Positions 1 through 10,870 of a stretch of DNA of 64,000 bases are shown here, piece after piece. Position 1 is the first letter of the stretch. Every line of letters starts with the position of its first letter. This stretch comes from Chaetoderma sp. LZ-2023a. Its lineage: Eukaryota; Mollusca; Caudofoveata; Chaetodermatida; Chaetodermatidae. Both the position numbers and the translations under genes were made by a program. The notes below the pieces were generated by a model, which made no database searches, was not told the DNA's origin, and saw nothing but the letters and a program-made list of their open reading frames with translations. The DNA lies in NCBI GenBank assembly GCA_034401795.1, contig CM067373.1, forward strand, positions 87,195,448 through 87,259,447. The letters are read 5' to 3'.

Positions 1-262
1 TGAATATTTTGAGACTAAGTTGACTGGGTGATGTTGCTGTCTACAGCGCCCAGTTAAATTAATTTCAAAATATTCTACAAAACTGTTATTAAATAGTAAA
101 GCCATACAGTTCGCACAACAACGTTAATCCGTCATCAATTAAGCATTCACTACGAATGTATCTACTTCATTCATGACGTAATTGATTGTGACGTCAGCTT
201 ACTCGTCACATAGTTGATTATGACGTCATATGATGGATGGATAAACTAGAATCCTCAATTGC
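1..262 (-). mobile_element. TGACGTCA-rich MITE, copy A (cut by window edge)
   Basis: Reverse-orientation copy of a MITE seen six times here. It begins in the internal palindrome (GAATATTTTGAGACTAAG near base 2, answered by TTAATTTCAAAATATTC near 57-73). It continues with the CRE-type motifs TGACGTCA near 190 and 223, and decays into the outer terminal repeat (ATAAACTAGAATCC) around 245-262. The outer left part lies outside the window. There is no coding capacity. Confidence 0.75.
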
Positions 263-350
263 GCTATATCACATCTCCAGCATTCAGATGCCATAAAACA
301 TTAACTTGATAACGAGTTTGGTGACAGTCATAAATGAATTGAAAAATAGT

Positions 351-734
351 TTAGGTAAATATATCCGATGAAAACAGTGAGTTGTTGGCCACATTATAAA
401 GCCAATTTAAACATAACCGCAAGTAACGCATCTCGTTGGTTTCCGTGTTGCAGGGTGGAATATTTAGGCTACGGCTGCTGCAGTAATCCTTAAGGATTTC
501 AGGGTTTGATGTTCCTTCTGACTTGGTGACGATATTTATCTGATCATGAGAGTGATTATTCAGGTTCATGAAAGCCACTGCCTCGTCAAGAGTTGCATAT
601 CCATGAAAGTTTGCACAAGGATACCCGTCTGTATTATCTTTGCACATTGACCAATCAGAGAAATTCGCACGCACATTTCCACTTGCCACTGCATAGAAGG
701 ATTTCTTGCTGTTCTTTTTACTGATGTTAGCCAT
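351..734 (-). CDS. small protein with RNase H1 N-terminal (hybrid-binding) domain
   Basis: Intronless 127-codon frame. Residues about 11-57 match the RNase H1 N-terminal fold (also called caulimovirus viroplasmin domain): the opening FYAVASG, the central DGYPCANF and the closing TLDEAVAFM correspond to the family pattern FYAV-x-G ... V-x-G-[FY]-P-x-A-x-[FY] ... T-x-E-E-A-x-x-[FY]. This domain binds RNA:DNA hybrids. No RNase H catalytic domain follows, so the protein could bind but not cut. The C-terminal half (about 70 residues, several Asn and Cys) is not recognised. The start ATG at 732-734 is followed by a lysine/serine-rich stretch. A CRE-type MITE ends about 90 bases downstream. It may be a domesticated or orphan ORF from a mobile element, or a retrocopy. 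Whether it is expressed is unknown. Confidence 0.55.
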   Translation of the reverse strand: MANISKKNSKKSFYAVASGNVRANFSDWSMCKDNTDGYPCANFHGYATLDEAVAFMNLNNHSHDQINIVTKSEGTSNPEILKDYCSSRSLNIPPCNTETNEMRYLRLCLNWLYNVANNSLFSSDIFT

Positions 735-1488
735 TTTAATTGCAGTTTCGTGCAGTATTGCGTATAGATTCAGAGTTTGTTATAATTAATGATAAATTAG
801 CACCAACTTAACAGTCTACCCTATACACGATGTGGTCTTCCAACATCCAGGACTACCACGAAAGTAAATTGATGGATTATGTTACCACGAAAGAATATTG
901 GATTACAAATTAAAATTAGCACTACCACGAAAATAGGTTGAGTGATATTGCCGTGATATTTCACAGCTTTTAAGGAACAATTTACTTATTAACTACAATT
1001 CCACTTCAATATATATTCATACAAGTTCCGCGCGTGATTAAGATTTAGAATTTTTTATAATTTGCTCTACGAGCACATCACACTGGTCAAATTAAGACTC
1101 GCATGTAACGATCATCTTTTCATGTCCGACATTTTTATTTTATTTAATTTTTTTAAATTATATATGTTAAGGTCAACTGAAACAATTTTGTATTAATGTT
1201 TTTACTGCCGTCGTTGACACATTATTGTTTGTTTTTCAAAACAACATTCAATGATGGGTAGACTGGGCAGATAAAGACGATTCCTACTGTAACCTCACAT
1301 AAGTCAATAAAATTGGCAGCATTAATCCAACTTGATCAAATCTAAATGGCGATTTAGGTTCTAAGCCACCTATAAGAGCAGGCTCAGATAAGTCTTAGCG
1401 ACCGAGAAGCTAGCCGCTTGGCCCCCATACCTCCACCCACCCCCTCCCCCACCCCACCCCACCCCCGATGCATCGCCACTTGCGGCTA

Positions 1489-1490
<2 letters not shown>
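735..1490. other. no gene seen
   Basis: AT-rich sequence without a convincing frame. A short motif ACCACGAAA recurs four times between 855 and 932 in a loose tandem. A C-rich tract (CCCCACCCCACCCC) occupies about 1430-1467. Confidence 0.6.
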
Positions 1491-1581
<91 letters not shown>

Positions 1582-1582
1582 T
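1491..1582 (+). repeat. (ATT)n microsatellite
   Basis: About 90 bp of TTA/ATT repeats with few interruptions. Confidence 0.95.
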
Positions 1583-1817
1583 ATTAAACCAGTAAAAAAC
1601 ATTGTGTATATTACATTATCACTTAGATATTGTTAGGATAAGTCGTTCTCTGGGGAGATAGTAATTGGCTAGAGATAGTAACTCATATATAAACGAGCAA
1701 GTAAACGTCGAATTAAACCGACCTAAACCAGCATTCGGCTAACATCAGCAGTTGAGCCGAATTTACGACATATAAAGGAATCTCTTTTAGCAGTAAAAAT
1801 GTATTCACAGCATATGG

Positions 1818-1970
1818 GAATAACGAATAGTACGGATGATACCGTCGTGTGGGATTGAGATGTATGCAGGAATGCCTGTCCGGTCTCGATGGAACGTTAC
1901 CGTTCCGCCGGTCTACGAGATCGGCGTTTGTATCCTTCGGAACGTCCGAGCCCTGCCTCTACAGAATGGG
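1818..1970 (+). repeat. direct duplication, longer copy
   Basis: Starts AATAACGAATAGTACGGATG and ends with CCTGCCTCTACAGAATGGG. A second copy lies at 2281-2380. This copy carries about 53 extra bases (1882-1935), which include the inverted pair GGAACGTTACCGTTCC. The region is GC-richer than its surroundings. No gene is assigned. Confidence 0.85.
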
Positions 1971-2280
1971 AAACCCCGAGAACTAACCAGCACTTTCATC
2001 GGGCCAATTCGTACCCATCGTATGGACCGGAACATTAAAAGGAACAGCGCGGACGCACCGACGCTACACAATTCTGCCTTTGAACAACACTTTCCTGTAG
2101 ATGCTGGAGAAGAAGGCACATTCATTTTATCATGATTCATTGCCATTCGTTTTCGTCACAGCCGAGATGCTATGTCTTTCTTCAAAAACTCAACCTTTAT
2201 TCTTGAATTGTCATGGGCTGACTGAACAAGCTTGTCTACTAACTTGCTTTCTACTTCGCGAACAGTGGCTGGAAAATAAC

Positions 2281-2380
2281 GAATAACGAATAGTCCGGAT
2301 GATACCGTGGTCTGGAATTGAGATGTATGCAGGAATGCCTGTCCTTCGGAACGTCCGATTCCTGCCTCTACAGAACGGGA
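2281..2380 (+). repeat. direct duplication, shorter copy
   Basis: Near-identical to 1818-1970 over both ends but lacks the central ~53 bases: TGCCTGTCC joins directly to TTCGGAACGTCCG. The copies are 463 bases apart, start to start. Confidence 0.85.
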
Positions 2381-3000
2381 CTGAGCATCAGCGTGGGTGG
2401 GGACTAGGCACCAGGACGATGGTGTTGAGAGTGTTATGCAAGTAAACGGAAAATTCAAAATTTCAGAGAAATGCTCAAGAATATATACATTACTATCAAA
2501 ATGTCTTTTTGTCAACAAGATGAACGCACGGTTGATAGCACAGGCACGCCTGAATATATAAATAGTACACTTATGCTGGAACGCGAAATATGATTCTTTA
2601 AGATGACAGATCACACCTTCATCTTTAAAGACAAAGAAATATTCATATGTCATCTGGTGCAATATCCTGAATTACTAGCTGTTTATACGTAATACCGGAA
2701 CGACCAATATTATTACATGAATTTGGCTTTTGAGTGAATTACACAAGACTTGAATCCCGACCAGCTTAACGATTTGAATGCTGAATTTTCAATCACCATA
2801 TATGATCTCGAAGATGTGATTTTATTAATGTGTTATTACCACATTTCCGGTGCTGGTTGACCCAGTGGATCCTTAGATATGAGCTAACTGATACATGGAG
2901 TAAGCCGATCGAAGTGTGAGGAGAGGAATATTCTCATCGGCATGTTGTTTCCTGTAGGTAACATCCAGCATATTGTCACCTCTGCACACGCATAAACCGT
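2381..3000. other. no gene seen
   Basis: A 168-codon minus-strand frame at 2156-2662 crosses the duplication and has no recognisable domain, so I do not call it. The rest is unannotated AT-rich sequence. Confidence 0.5.
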
Positions 3001-3328
3001 AATTCACATTTCCATCAGCTGAGATCATATGACGTCATAATCAGCTAAGTGGCGTGTAGAATGACGTCATAATCATTACGTCATAAATATTATATTTGGC
3101 CCGTATTTAACTCTTAATAGCCCGACACGTTGTACGAATTGTATGTCTCTACTATTTAATAAACATGCTGTTGCATATTTTGAAACTAATTTGACTGGAT
3201 GCTGTTGCTGTATAGTTTTCTGGAAATTGATAGTCAGGGAGTTCAGAGATCAATCGATACCAACACGAGTGAGGTGTGGGTGGAGCTAAGCTTAGATGGG
3301 CGGGGCATAGCTAAAATGGAAAGGTCCA
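3001..3328 (+). mobile_element. TGACGTCA-rich MITE, copy B
   Basis: Forward copy of the family. It has CRE motifs near 3030 and 3061, the CGACACGTTGTACGAATTG block, only one arm of the internal palindrome (GCATATTTTGAAACTAATTT near 3175), then the GATAGTCAGGG and GATGGGCGGGGCATAGC blocks. It closes with TGGAAAGGTCCA, the inverse of the terminal TGGACCTTTCCA seen in copy E. Confidence 0.85.
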
Positions 3329-4290
3329 TTCTCGTGATCTGACTGGACCATCCATCCCATCGGAGAATCGCGATCCCATAGGCCAGAAACAACGGCGTGC
3401 ACACGACATCGATCGGTTGCTGTTTAGTGAAGTAGTGTACAGCTTTCTTTTACGTCTACACAGCTGTAACGGCTTTCCCACCTTAATGGAATTAATTACT
3501 CTCAATATAGGCCTAAGGAGCAATCAATCGATCAATCAAAATAACAATATACATTTTTATTCATATACATTTCAGCATAGTGTTATATTCAGGTAGTTAT
3601 TATTACACTATATCTAACACGAACTAAGACATAACTTATGCTTAATGGCCAGTCGCCGAGCGTCGGATTCTCAAACACATGGTCCATCAGTGAGTTTCGT
3701 AGTATTGAGTCTAATCTCTCCTGTATCTCCCGTGCCCATAACTGCCTCAATAACCAACTGAAAATCAAACAAAGGTACATACTGACGGACAATGCAGCAA
3801 TCTTGCTAGACCAGGCCTGTGTGGCCATAATATAGTGGTCCGGTACAACCGGTGGTGGACATATATTAACTCTTTGTCCTTGGAATGACGGTCATTATAA
3901 TTCAAAGCAAAATAAACTTGCCATTGCTTCACTCAGAATGAAGGAAATAGCTTCTCAGAGCGTGTGATTTTAAACGTTTCCCGGAGGAGCCTGGGTGGGA
4001 CTCCTGGGCCCCCTCTCATAGCAGGATGAACCTTTAGCAGACCATCATTGAAGGGCTGGCAATGATCATTGGCCAGGCCGCATACTGACTGCCAAGGCCA
4101 TTTACCAGATGTAAATAGAAGATGCACTATATTTACTATTTATGATATTCTCAATTTTCATCTTATTACGACGAAAGTTTAAACAGCAAACATTTTATAG
4201 TTTGTGTCGTAGCATCATTCAACTAACTCCCAAACCATCCAACAATGAAAGGCATATCTAAATATGCATATAATGAGCGCTCTAGTAAAT
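3329..4290. other. no gene seen
   Basis: No frame with domain content. The opposing frames at 3589-3835 overlap each other on both strands and look like chance. No repeat was recognised. Confidence 0.5.
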
Positions 4291-4291
4291 T

Positions 4292-4386
4292 TTTCAGGCA
4301 GCCAGTACCGTACTGATGGAATTCGTTTTCAGTCAGTACCTGCTCACTAGGAACCGACTTAGACTCGTAATAGTAGTAGTAGCCAT

Positions 4387-4434
<48 letters not shown>

Positions 4435-4436
4435 CA
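4292..4436 (+). repeat. dispersed repeat with (TAG)n/(AGC)n tail
   Basis: About 100 bases (CCAGTACCGTACTGATGG ... TTTAGACTC-like) match 16322-16422 in the same orientation. In both places the match runs straight into TAG/CAG trinucleotide repeats (here 4369-4435). CCAGTACCGTACTGATGG includes an inverted pair, CAGTAC/GTACTG. Confidence 0.9.
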
Positions 4437-4883
4437 TTGAAGTCGTACTGATTTGGCTCTGCTATTAACGTCGATTTAAGACGCATTCTACTACGCCTAT
4501 GTGCTTTATTTTTGTCTTGGTTCTTTATAAGTGTATATACGTTGATTTTGTTGTATTTATTTGGGGAGATTTTGATGTTGAAGGTCGTATTTTGCAGCGA
4601 AGTATTTCAAGCTTGTTGCTCGCTTGTTTTAAAGCGCTAGCCATTGTTGGCTGTCGCTGCTGTTTCGGCCTTGTTTGTCCAGCTGTTTGTCCTCCTTTAG
4701 TTGCGCTTGTCCGCCTCCTTTCACGCCGTTAAAAGCGCCTTTTATGTTGGTTGCCTTTGAGAACTGCATTAGCCTGGCCTGTTTGTTTAGGCGGCTTTTA
4801 GTTCACCTGTGTTAGCGTGACCTACATGCAAACGCGCGGTTTTAAAGGTGGTGTGGCGCGCTGCTGTTATAACGTCATTAGAA

Positions 4884-6161
4884 ATGTCAGCTAAATATAA
4901 ACGGACGTTAAGTTTGAAAATAACCACAAGAGGGTGGGACGTATCAGCCATAGACGTTTATCATGGCTTAAAAGATATCGTCGGCGCTGGACCTATGGTG
5001 TTAAAGGGCCTTATTAATATTACTCGTAATATATGGAACATCACTTTGGCCAATGAACAGGCAAAGGAGAAGCTATTAGCAAATGATTTGACTGTTAAGG
5101 GAGAGGTTTGTGGAGTTGAAGAAATTGATAGCGATAAACTGGTGGTGAAGATTAAAGCGCCTTTGGAGATCCCTAATGAGCGGCTAACATCTCAGCTCAG
5201 CCAGTATGGGAAGATTCTGAAGGTGGAGAGAGAGAGACGTATCGATTTGACAGGACGCTAGAGACTGGAGTTAGGCTAGTTTATTTCGATAAAGTGGATA
5301 AACCGCCACCTAATAAATTGTCCATTGATGGAATTTTCATCCTTCCCTTATGGTACAGGGGACAAGTTAAGGAATGCCGCATTTGTTCAAGTACTACCCA
5401 TCTAGCAGGAGATTGTCCACAGAAAAACAAGTGCCTTATATGCGGTTCTACTGAGCATTTTAAATGGCGATGCCCTAATAAGATGGCCAATTCCACTGCA
5501 CCAAAGCAACCTCAAAGCGGTGGATCAGTTGAAAAGCCCTCTGTGCTGATACGGGATAAGGAAATTTCACCACCAGTTACAGCGCCAATTCCAGTTGTAG
5601 CTGATGTGCATTTGCCATTAACGTCGTATGCAGCGGTAGCAAGAACTGAGCCTAATGACGAAATAGAAATTTTAGAAGAAGGGATTGGTTTAACTCCAGT
5701 TGATGCTAGCGAAAGTCAACCAGTTGATGGCGAGAATCTGAGTGACATTGAGTTTACTCAGTCAGAGAGTTTGGGATGTGGGCAAAATAAATTTAGGTCA
5801 CAATTGACGGAAGACGAAGATTCCTCCCCCCCCCCCCCCCCACTTCCTTTAAGTCAAATCTCAGGCATAAGTAGCATTAACCACATCTCTGAGAATAGAT
5901 GGAGGTATTTCAATGATGGATGCTATGGATACCCCTATTAATAATGGCGTTGGAGGAATTAAACGTCATCAAATTGATTCTGGATCTGAGAGTGAGGTGG
6001 AGGAAGAGGATATTGAGGATGACAATATGTCATTGGCTGAGTCAGAACACTCAGTCACTTCACATACGACCAATGAAATGGTCATGTATCGTTCAGATGA
6101 TGGTGAAACGCTCGTGCCCTATATAACAGCGGTACACTACAGGTACACTATAGACATTTAA
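4884..6161 (+). pseudogene. Tx1-type LINE ORF1 (gag-like, two CCHC knuckles), frameshifted
   Basis: Nucleic-acid-binding ORF1 protein that would coat the LINE RNA. The start is set at MSAKYKR (4884) rather than the upstream in-frame ATG at 4848 because homologous ORF1 proteins begin just before the conserved LSLKIT segment. Residues 1-120 form an RRM-like region. A frameshift near 5236 moves the frame, after which the chain reads into VYFDKVDKPPPNKLS. Two knuckles follow in CX2CX4HX4C spacing: CRICSSTTHLAGDC and CLICGSTEHFKWRC (5369-5473). A Pro/Ser-rich stretch leads to a run of 16 C residues (5826-5841), where a second frameshift is needed to reach the acidic C-terminus (SESEVEEEDIEDD). The polyC tract is the likely cause of that shift. 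Confidence 0.8.
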
Positions 6162-6331
6162 GGTGTGATTCTGATGCTTCCAAGTACGGACATTTGGAAA
6201 TCGTTCAGCTGAATAATCATGATTTTAACAGTAAGCTGGGTAATGGGCTAAAAAACGAAATAATGGCAGTAAAAAACCAAAATCCAATTAGATTTGCCGT
6301 TGTAGCGGTGTTGTATATTACCCTACTTATT

Positions 6332-9300
6332 ATGATTATTAGCACCTTAAATTGTCGGGATTTGAATACAGAATTAAAGCAAAGGTCTTTGTTGGAAGAA
6401 CTTGAAAAGCAAAAGACAGACATAGCATTACTTCAGGAAACTAAAATTCACAATCCTGAAGTAAACAGTTCTTCAAAGGCGAATTGTACTTTTCGTTATC
6501 AACAGACAATAGTGCAGGAGCTGCTATTCTTATTCTCCCTAGGTGCCTTAAATATGCTAATGTCGTATCATCATCAACTGATACAAATGGACGTTGGGTG
6601 AAATTATCAGTAAATATTTCTGATTCAGTTTTAAATATTATGTGTATTTATGCACCAACTTTACATGGTCCTCGGCATGCTTTTCTAAAAGAATTTTCGA
6701 CAATTATACATGAAGGGACGGAAAATTTAGTACTAGGAGGCGATTTTAACTGTATTTTAGATGCAAATAAAGATAGACGGTCTTCAGCTATTTATGCTGA
6801 CACATCCCACAAGGAGTTGAACCAGCTATGTGATCGAGAATGCTTATTCGACAGTTATCGGCTGTTGAATCCTGATGGAAAACAATTCACTTGGTATCCA
6901 CGTGATGGGCATGTTGCATCAAGAATAGACAGGATTTATTTGCAGGAGTCGTTTAAAGGTAAACTAACTCAGACAAAGACTGTACCTGTAGCATTCTCGG
7001 ATCACAACATGCTGTGTATTACCTTAAATAATGCTGACTGGATTAAGCAAGGGAATTGATATTGGAAATTTAATAACTCACTCCTTCATGATGCTAAATA
7101 TTATCAGCTTATCCAACACTTTTGGCATTATTGGCTAGGGAAAAAGGACTCATATGAAAATTTGATTCAATGGTGGGAGGAGGGTAAAAATAATCTGGCT
7201 CACATTTCACGGCAGAATGCTAATAAATTAGCACGAGATAGACGAAGGCACAGGAAAGCGTTGGATAAACTTTTATTACGAACCTCCAATAAAGTAAATA
7301 ATGGAGAAGAAGGCTATAGCGACCTTTTAATTCAAAGAAAGAACAAAATAAATGAGTTAGATAAGTATATGTTTGAAGGTGCAAAAATTCGGTCACGAGC
7401 TCAGATGCAGGCTGAGGGTGAAAAACCCACAAAGTTTTTCTGCAGTTTGGAAAAAGATAGGGGCATAGGAAAGATTATTAGACGTGTAAAATCAAATGAT
7501 GGTGTAAATCTTGATTCAACAGCTGATATAACAAGAGCTGTTCATCATTTTTATCAATGTCTCTATTCATCTGAAGGATGTGATGCTGCAGCAGCTGCAA
7601 ATGTTTTCAGTAACATCAAGAAAACGTTACCGGATTCATGCCGTGTAATGTGTGATCAATGTTTAACATTACAAGATTTAACTGAATCCTTAGATGGTAT
7701 GAAAGCAGGCAAAACTCCTGGATGTGATGGCCTGACAGCAGAATTTTATAGCACATTCTGGAGTATACTAGGGCCATCATTGCTGCAGGTCGTACATGAA
7801 ATTTTGGAAATTGGCAACCTTCCACCTTCCATGTCTCAGGCATACGTTCGAATACTTAATAAGAAAGGTGAAAGGGAAGATTTGAGAAATTACTGACTAA
7901 TATCTCTGCTGTGTGTGGATTATAAGATAATGTCTAGAGCTCTATCACTAAAACTAAGCAGCGTTTTGGAGGAAGTGATTGACGCTGATCAGACCTGTGG
8001 TATTCCAGGCAGAAGCATTTTAACAAACGTCTTTCTTATACGGGATTTAATTAATTTAGTGGAGAAAGACAAAATACCAGCAGCAATCATTAGCCTTGAT
8101 AATGAAAAGGCATTTGATCGTCTAGAGTGGGATTTTCTTTTTAAGTTTTTACGTTGTATTGGCTTAGGGGAAAATTTTATTAAATGGGTCACGATATTGT
8201 ATACTAATATAAGTAGTCGATATTTGGTCAATAATCATTTAACTGACGCTGTAATTTTGAAGCGTGGCGTTCGACAGGGATGTTCATTGTCACCCTTGTC
8301 ATTTGTGCTTGCCATGGAGTCATTTGGGCAACAATACGTGAAGATAAAACATTCAAAGGGATTGACCCTTGAAAGTTTCACAATATTCTGATGATACCAC
8401 AGTATTCATAGGAGATAATTATGATTTTAGTCGCCTAGAAAGGACACTGGTTGAATTTAAGAAAGCGTCTGACCTAAAAATAAATAAGGATAAATCAGTT
8501 GGTTTGTTTCTTGGTAAGTGGAATTCCGGAAATGATGACGTCATGACAATATTAAAGTGTTGGGAATTTACTTCAATAGGAAAACGGATCCCCCAATGAA
8601 CTGGACATATCGCCTTACTAAAGTGAAACATATTCTAGCAGGTTGGAGGCGGCGTCATTTGTCAATTTTTGGAAGAACCTTTGTCATTAATAATTTGGCA
8701 ATGTCCGGGCTGTGGTATACAGCGTCAGTTGTACATATGCCAAAATATGTAGAAACTGAAATTAGTCAATTAATTCTTGCATATTTATAGAAAGATAAAA
8801 CTAACCTTGTATCACAGGCTGTGTGTGTGAACAAAAAACAAAATGGCGGGTTAGATTTAGTTCACATACCAACAAAATGTGCGTCTTTAAAACTGAAATT
8901 TCTTTATGAATTACTTTATGAAGATTCGCCTTGGACAACCGTTTCACGCAAATTACTCCATTTCCAGTTGCAAGTATCTTCTTTTCAAATATGCCACCCC
9001 CAAATATTCGGAGGATTCCTGGGATAATATCAGGATTTACGCAAGGCATTAAGTATGTTTTCCAAAACCACTCAATCGCCATTGACATGGGGAGATGCTT
9101 TAAACCAACAATTGTGGGGAAATGATAACATTACCCTGTCCAATAGAGCTCTTTATTTCCCATCATTAGCAACTAATGGGATCCAGCACTTAGCAGATGT
9201 GATTACGCTTGATTCCCGAGCGTGGGTTTCCAGGCAGACCCTATCAGAGAGATGTAAGCTGAGAACCATCGACGCTCAGAGATTATTAATTCATATTAGG

Positions 9301-10083
9301 AAGGTAGTTCCTCCGGATTGGTTTAAATTACAAAATTCCACTAGCAAACAGGAAATAGCTCCACCCATCTTGCTTTACGATGAAAATGTATTCAAATGTC
9401 ATATGAGTTCCCATGACTGGTATACAGTTTTGATACAAAAACACGCTAAAACACCAAAAGCTGTTGCTGTTTGGAATGACACATGTTATAAACCCTTTGA
9501 ATGGAAAACTGTCTGGAAAAATTTACACCTGCCCTCTATACCATATAAAGCAAAGGATTTAGATTGGCGACTTCTCCATCGCAGACTTTGGGTTGGTCAT
9601 CTATTACAAAAATGTCACGTCACAACCAGTAATCGATGCCCTCTTTGTGAATCGCAGGAGGAAACAATCGAGCACTTATTCCTTAAATGCTCAGTCATTC
9701 CTGAGTTCTGGAATCACATAGAGACAGTTTTAAAGGATTTTGGGATCAGTCACATGAAATTGACAGCTAATATTATTTTATTTAGAGATTTTAAACATGT
9801 ACAAATGCATCTTACAAACAGCCTGCAAGATGATCTAATTTGTCTTGTTACAATGGCGGTTTGGACAATTTGGAAATATAGATGTGCTAAGGTACTGGGC
9901 CATGATAACATGAACAGCTTAGTTTCATTGAAAGCGATTTTTCGCGCCAGTATGCTAATTTTCCTCCAAGGAGAACTTTTTCGGTTGATGAAGAAAGGGA
10001 AGATTGAAAGGTTTAAATATACATGGTGTGTAACCAACTTAGTAGAATTATCACCTATGAACTGGATAATTTTTAATTTATGA
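6332..10083 (+). pseudogene. Tx1-type LINE ORF2 (endonuclease-reverse transcriptase), inactivated
   Basis: Endonuclease motifs in order: STLNCRDLN, LLQETKIH, GGDFNCIL, RIDRIY and FSDHNML (6332-7025). RT motifs: KTPGCDGLTAEF, the RNY/ISLL box, LDNEKAFDRLEW (motif A), GVRQGCSLSPL (motif B) and QYSDDTTVF (motif C, Ser for the usual Ala). The C-terminus has CPLCESQEETIEHLFLKC, the zinc-binding segment. Breaks: frameshifts near 6490, 8385 and 8570; stops at 7057 (TGA), 7894 (TGA within RNY-x-LIS, probably CGA to TGA CpG decay), 8788 (TAG) and 9025 (TAA). The full length of about 1250 codons fits the family. The chain is recognisable from end to end despite the damage, so it is moderately old. Confidence 0.85.
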
Positions 10084-10216
10084 ACACCACAGATCCTGTA
10101 TTGAAGTACCAGAGGAGTTTAAATTAGTTGAAAAAGAAAATCTGACTATTAGCCCTTTAATGGCAGCATTTGTTAAGGAATGTCAAAATATTTGCTGATT
10201 GAGTGACCATTTGCGG

Positions 10217-10321
10217 GCCGAGAGAAGAATATTTTGGAAATTTAGCACTGGAATGGCTGGCTCTGTTACCGATGCAGTCATTCAACTGGTAAGTTTTCAA
10301 AAATGGTCTTCTCTTGGCCTC
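10217..10321. mobile_element. short palindromic MITE (GGCCAAGAGAAG type)
   Basis: Begins GGCCGAGAGAAGAATATTTT and ends AAAATGGTCTTCTCTTGGCC, so the two ends are near-perfect inverted repeats and the ~105-bp unit can fold into a hairpin. Related copies lie at 29393-29500 and (partial) 23489-23575. It lies downstream of the Tx1-type LINE. Confidence 0.8.
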
Positions 10322-10470
10322 CAAATCGAAATTAACATTCCTCAATACCACTGAAGAGACAGGGTTTTGGTCTACTTCGCCATAGAATGGTTTTAAAGCG
10401 TCACCATAATAATAATCTTTATTTAAGGAGAGTATACATCGTCAGTAAACTGATCTTCCCGAGGCCCTCA

Positions 10471-10499
10471 CACACACACACACGCACGCACGCACGCAA

Positions 10500-10554
<55 letters not shown>

Positions 10555-10568
10555 TGCACGCACATATA
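10471..10568 (+). repeat. (AC)n/(ACGC)n microsatellite in LINE 3' UTR
   Basis: CACACACA followed by about 80 bp of GCAC/CACG repeats with single variants, then TATATATA. It lies just inside the conserved LINE 3' terminus. Confidence 0.95.
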
Positions 10569-10870
10569 TATATAACTATTTACAAATATACAAAATGTAC
10601 AATAATATAACACAAGTAAAATGACTGTTAAATTAGATAATTTACATATTTGTTCATTTTCGATAGATATTACTAAAACAGTATTGCAGAATAATTACCT
10701 CGTCAAATGTCGATGTTCGAATCACCGTTCACGCATACATACGCGCAAGGTCGTACACATTCATTCACACATACACAGCTATTTATAAATAAACAAAATA
10801 TGCAATATTAGAACACAAGTAAAAAGGTGAAATCACATTGCCCATATATCACTATAATTTAGTAATATAT

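Larger units (their letters stand above)
4487..10200 (+). mobile_element. Tx1/L1-type LINE, near full length, inactive
   Basis: Two-ORF non-LTR retrotransposon. It has a GT-rich presumed 5' UTR (about 4487-4883), an ORF1 with RRM-like region and two CCHC knuckles, an ORF2 with endonuclease, reverse transcriptase and C-terminal zinc-binding segment, and a short 3' UTR. Family placement rests on the order of domains and on motifs typical of Tx1-like elements (FTWYPRDG in the endonuclease, the GVRQGCSLSP RT box, the LDWRLLHRRLWVG region before CPLC). Four stops and about five frameshifts make it dead. Outer ends are approximate and no target duplication was identified. Confidence 0.85.

Noticed and set aside
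2156..2662. 168-codon minus-strand frame as a gene
   Set aside because: It overlaps the duplicated segment at 2281-2380, has no domain signature or signal peptide, and no splice context. Length alone is not enough.
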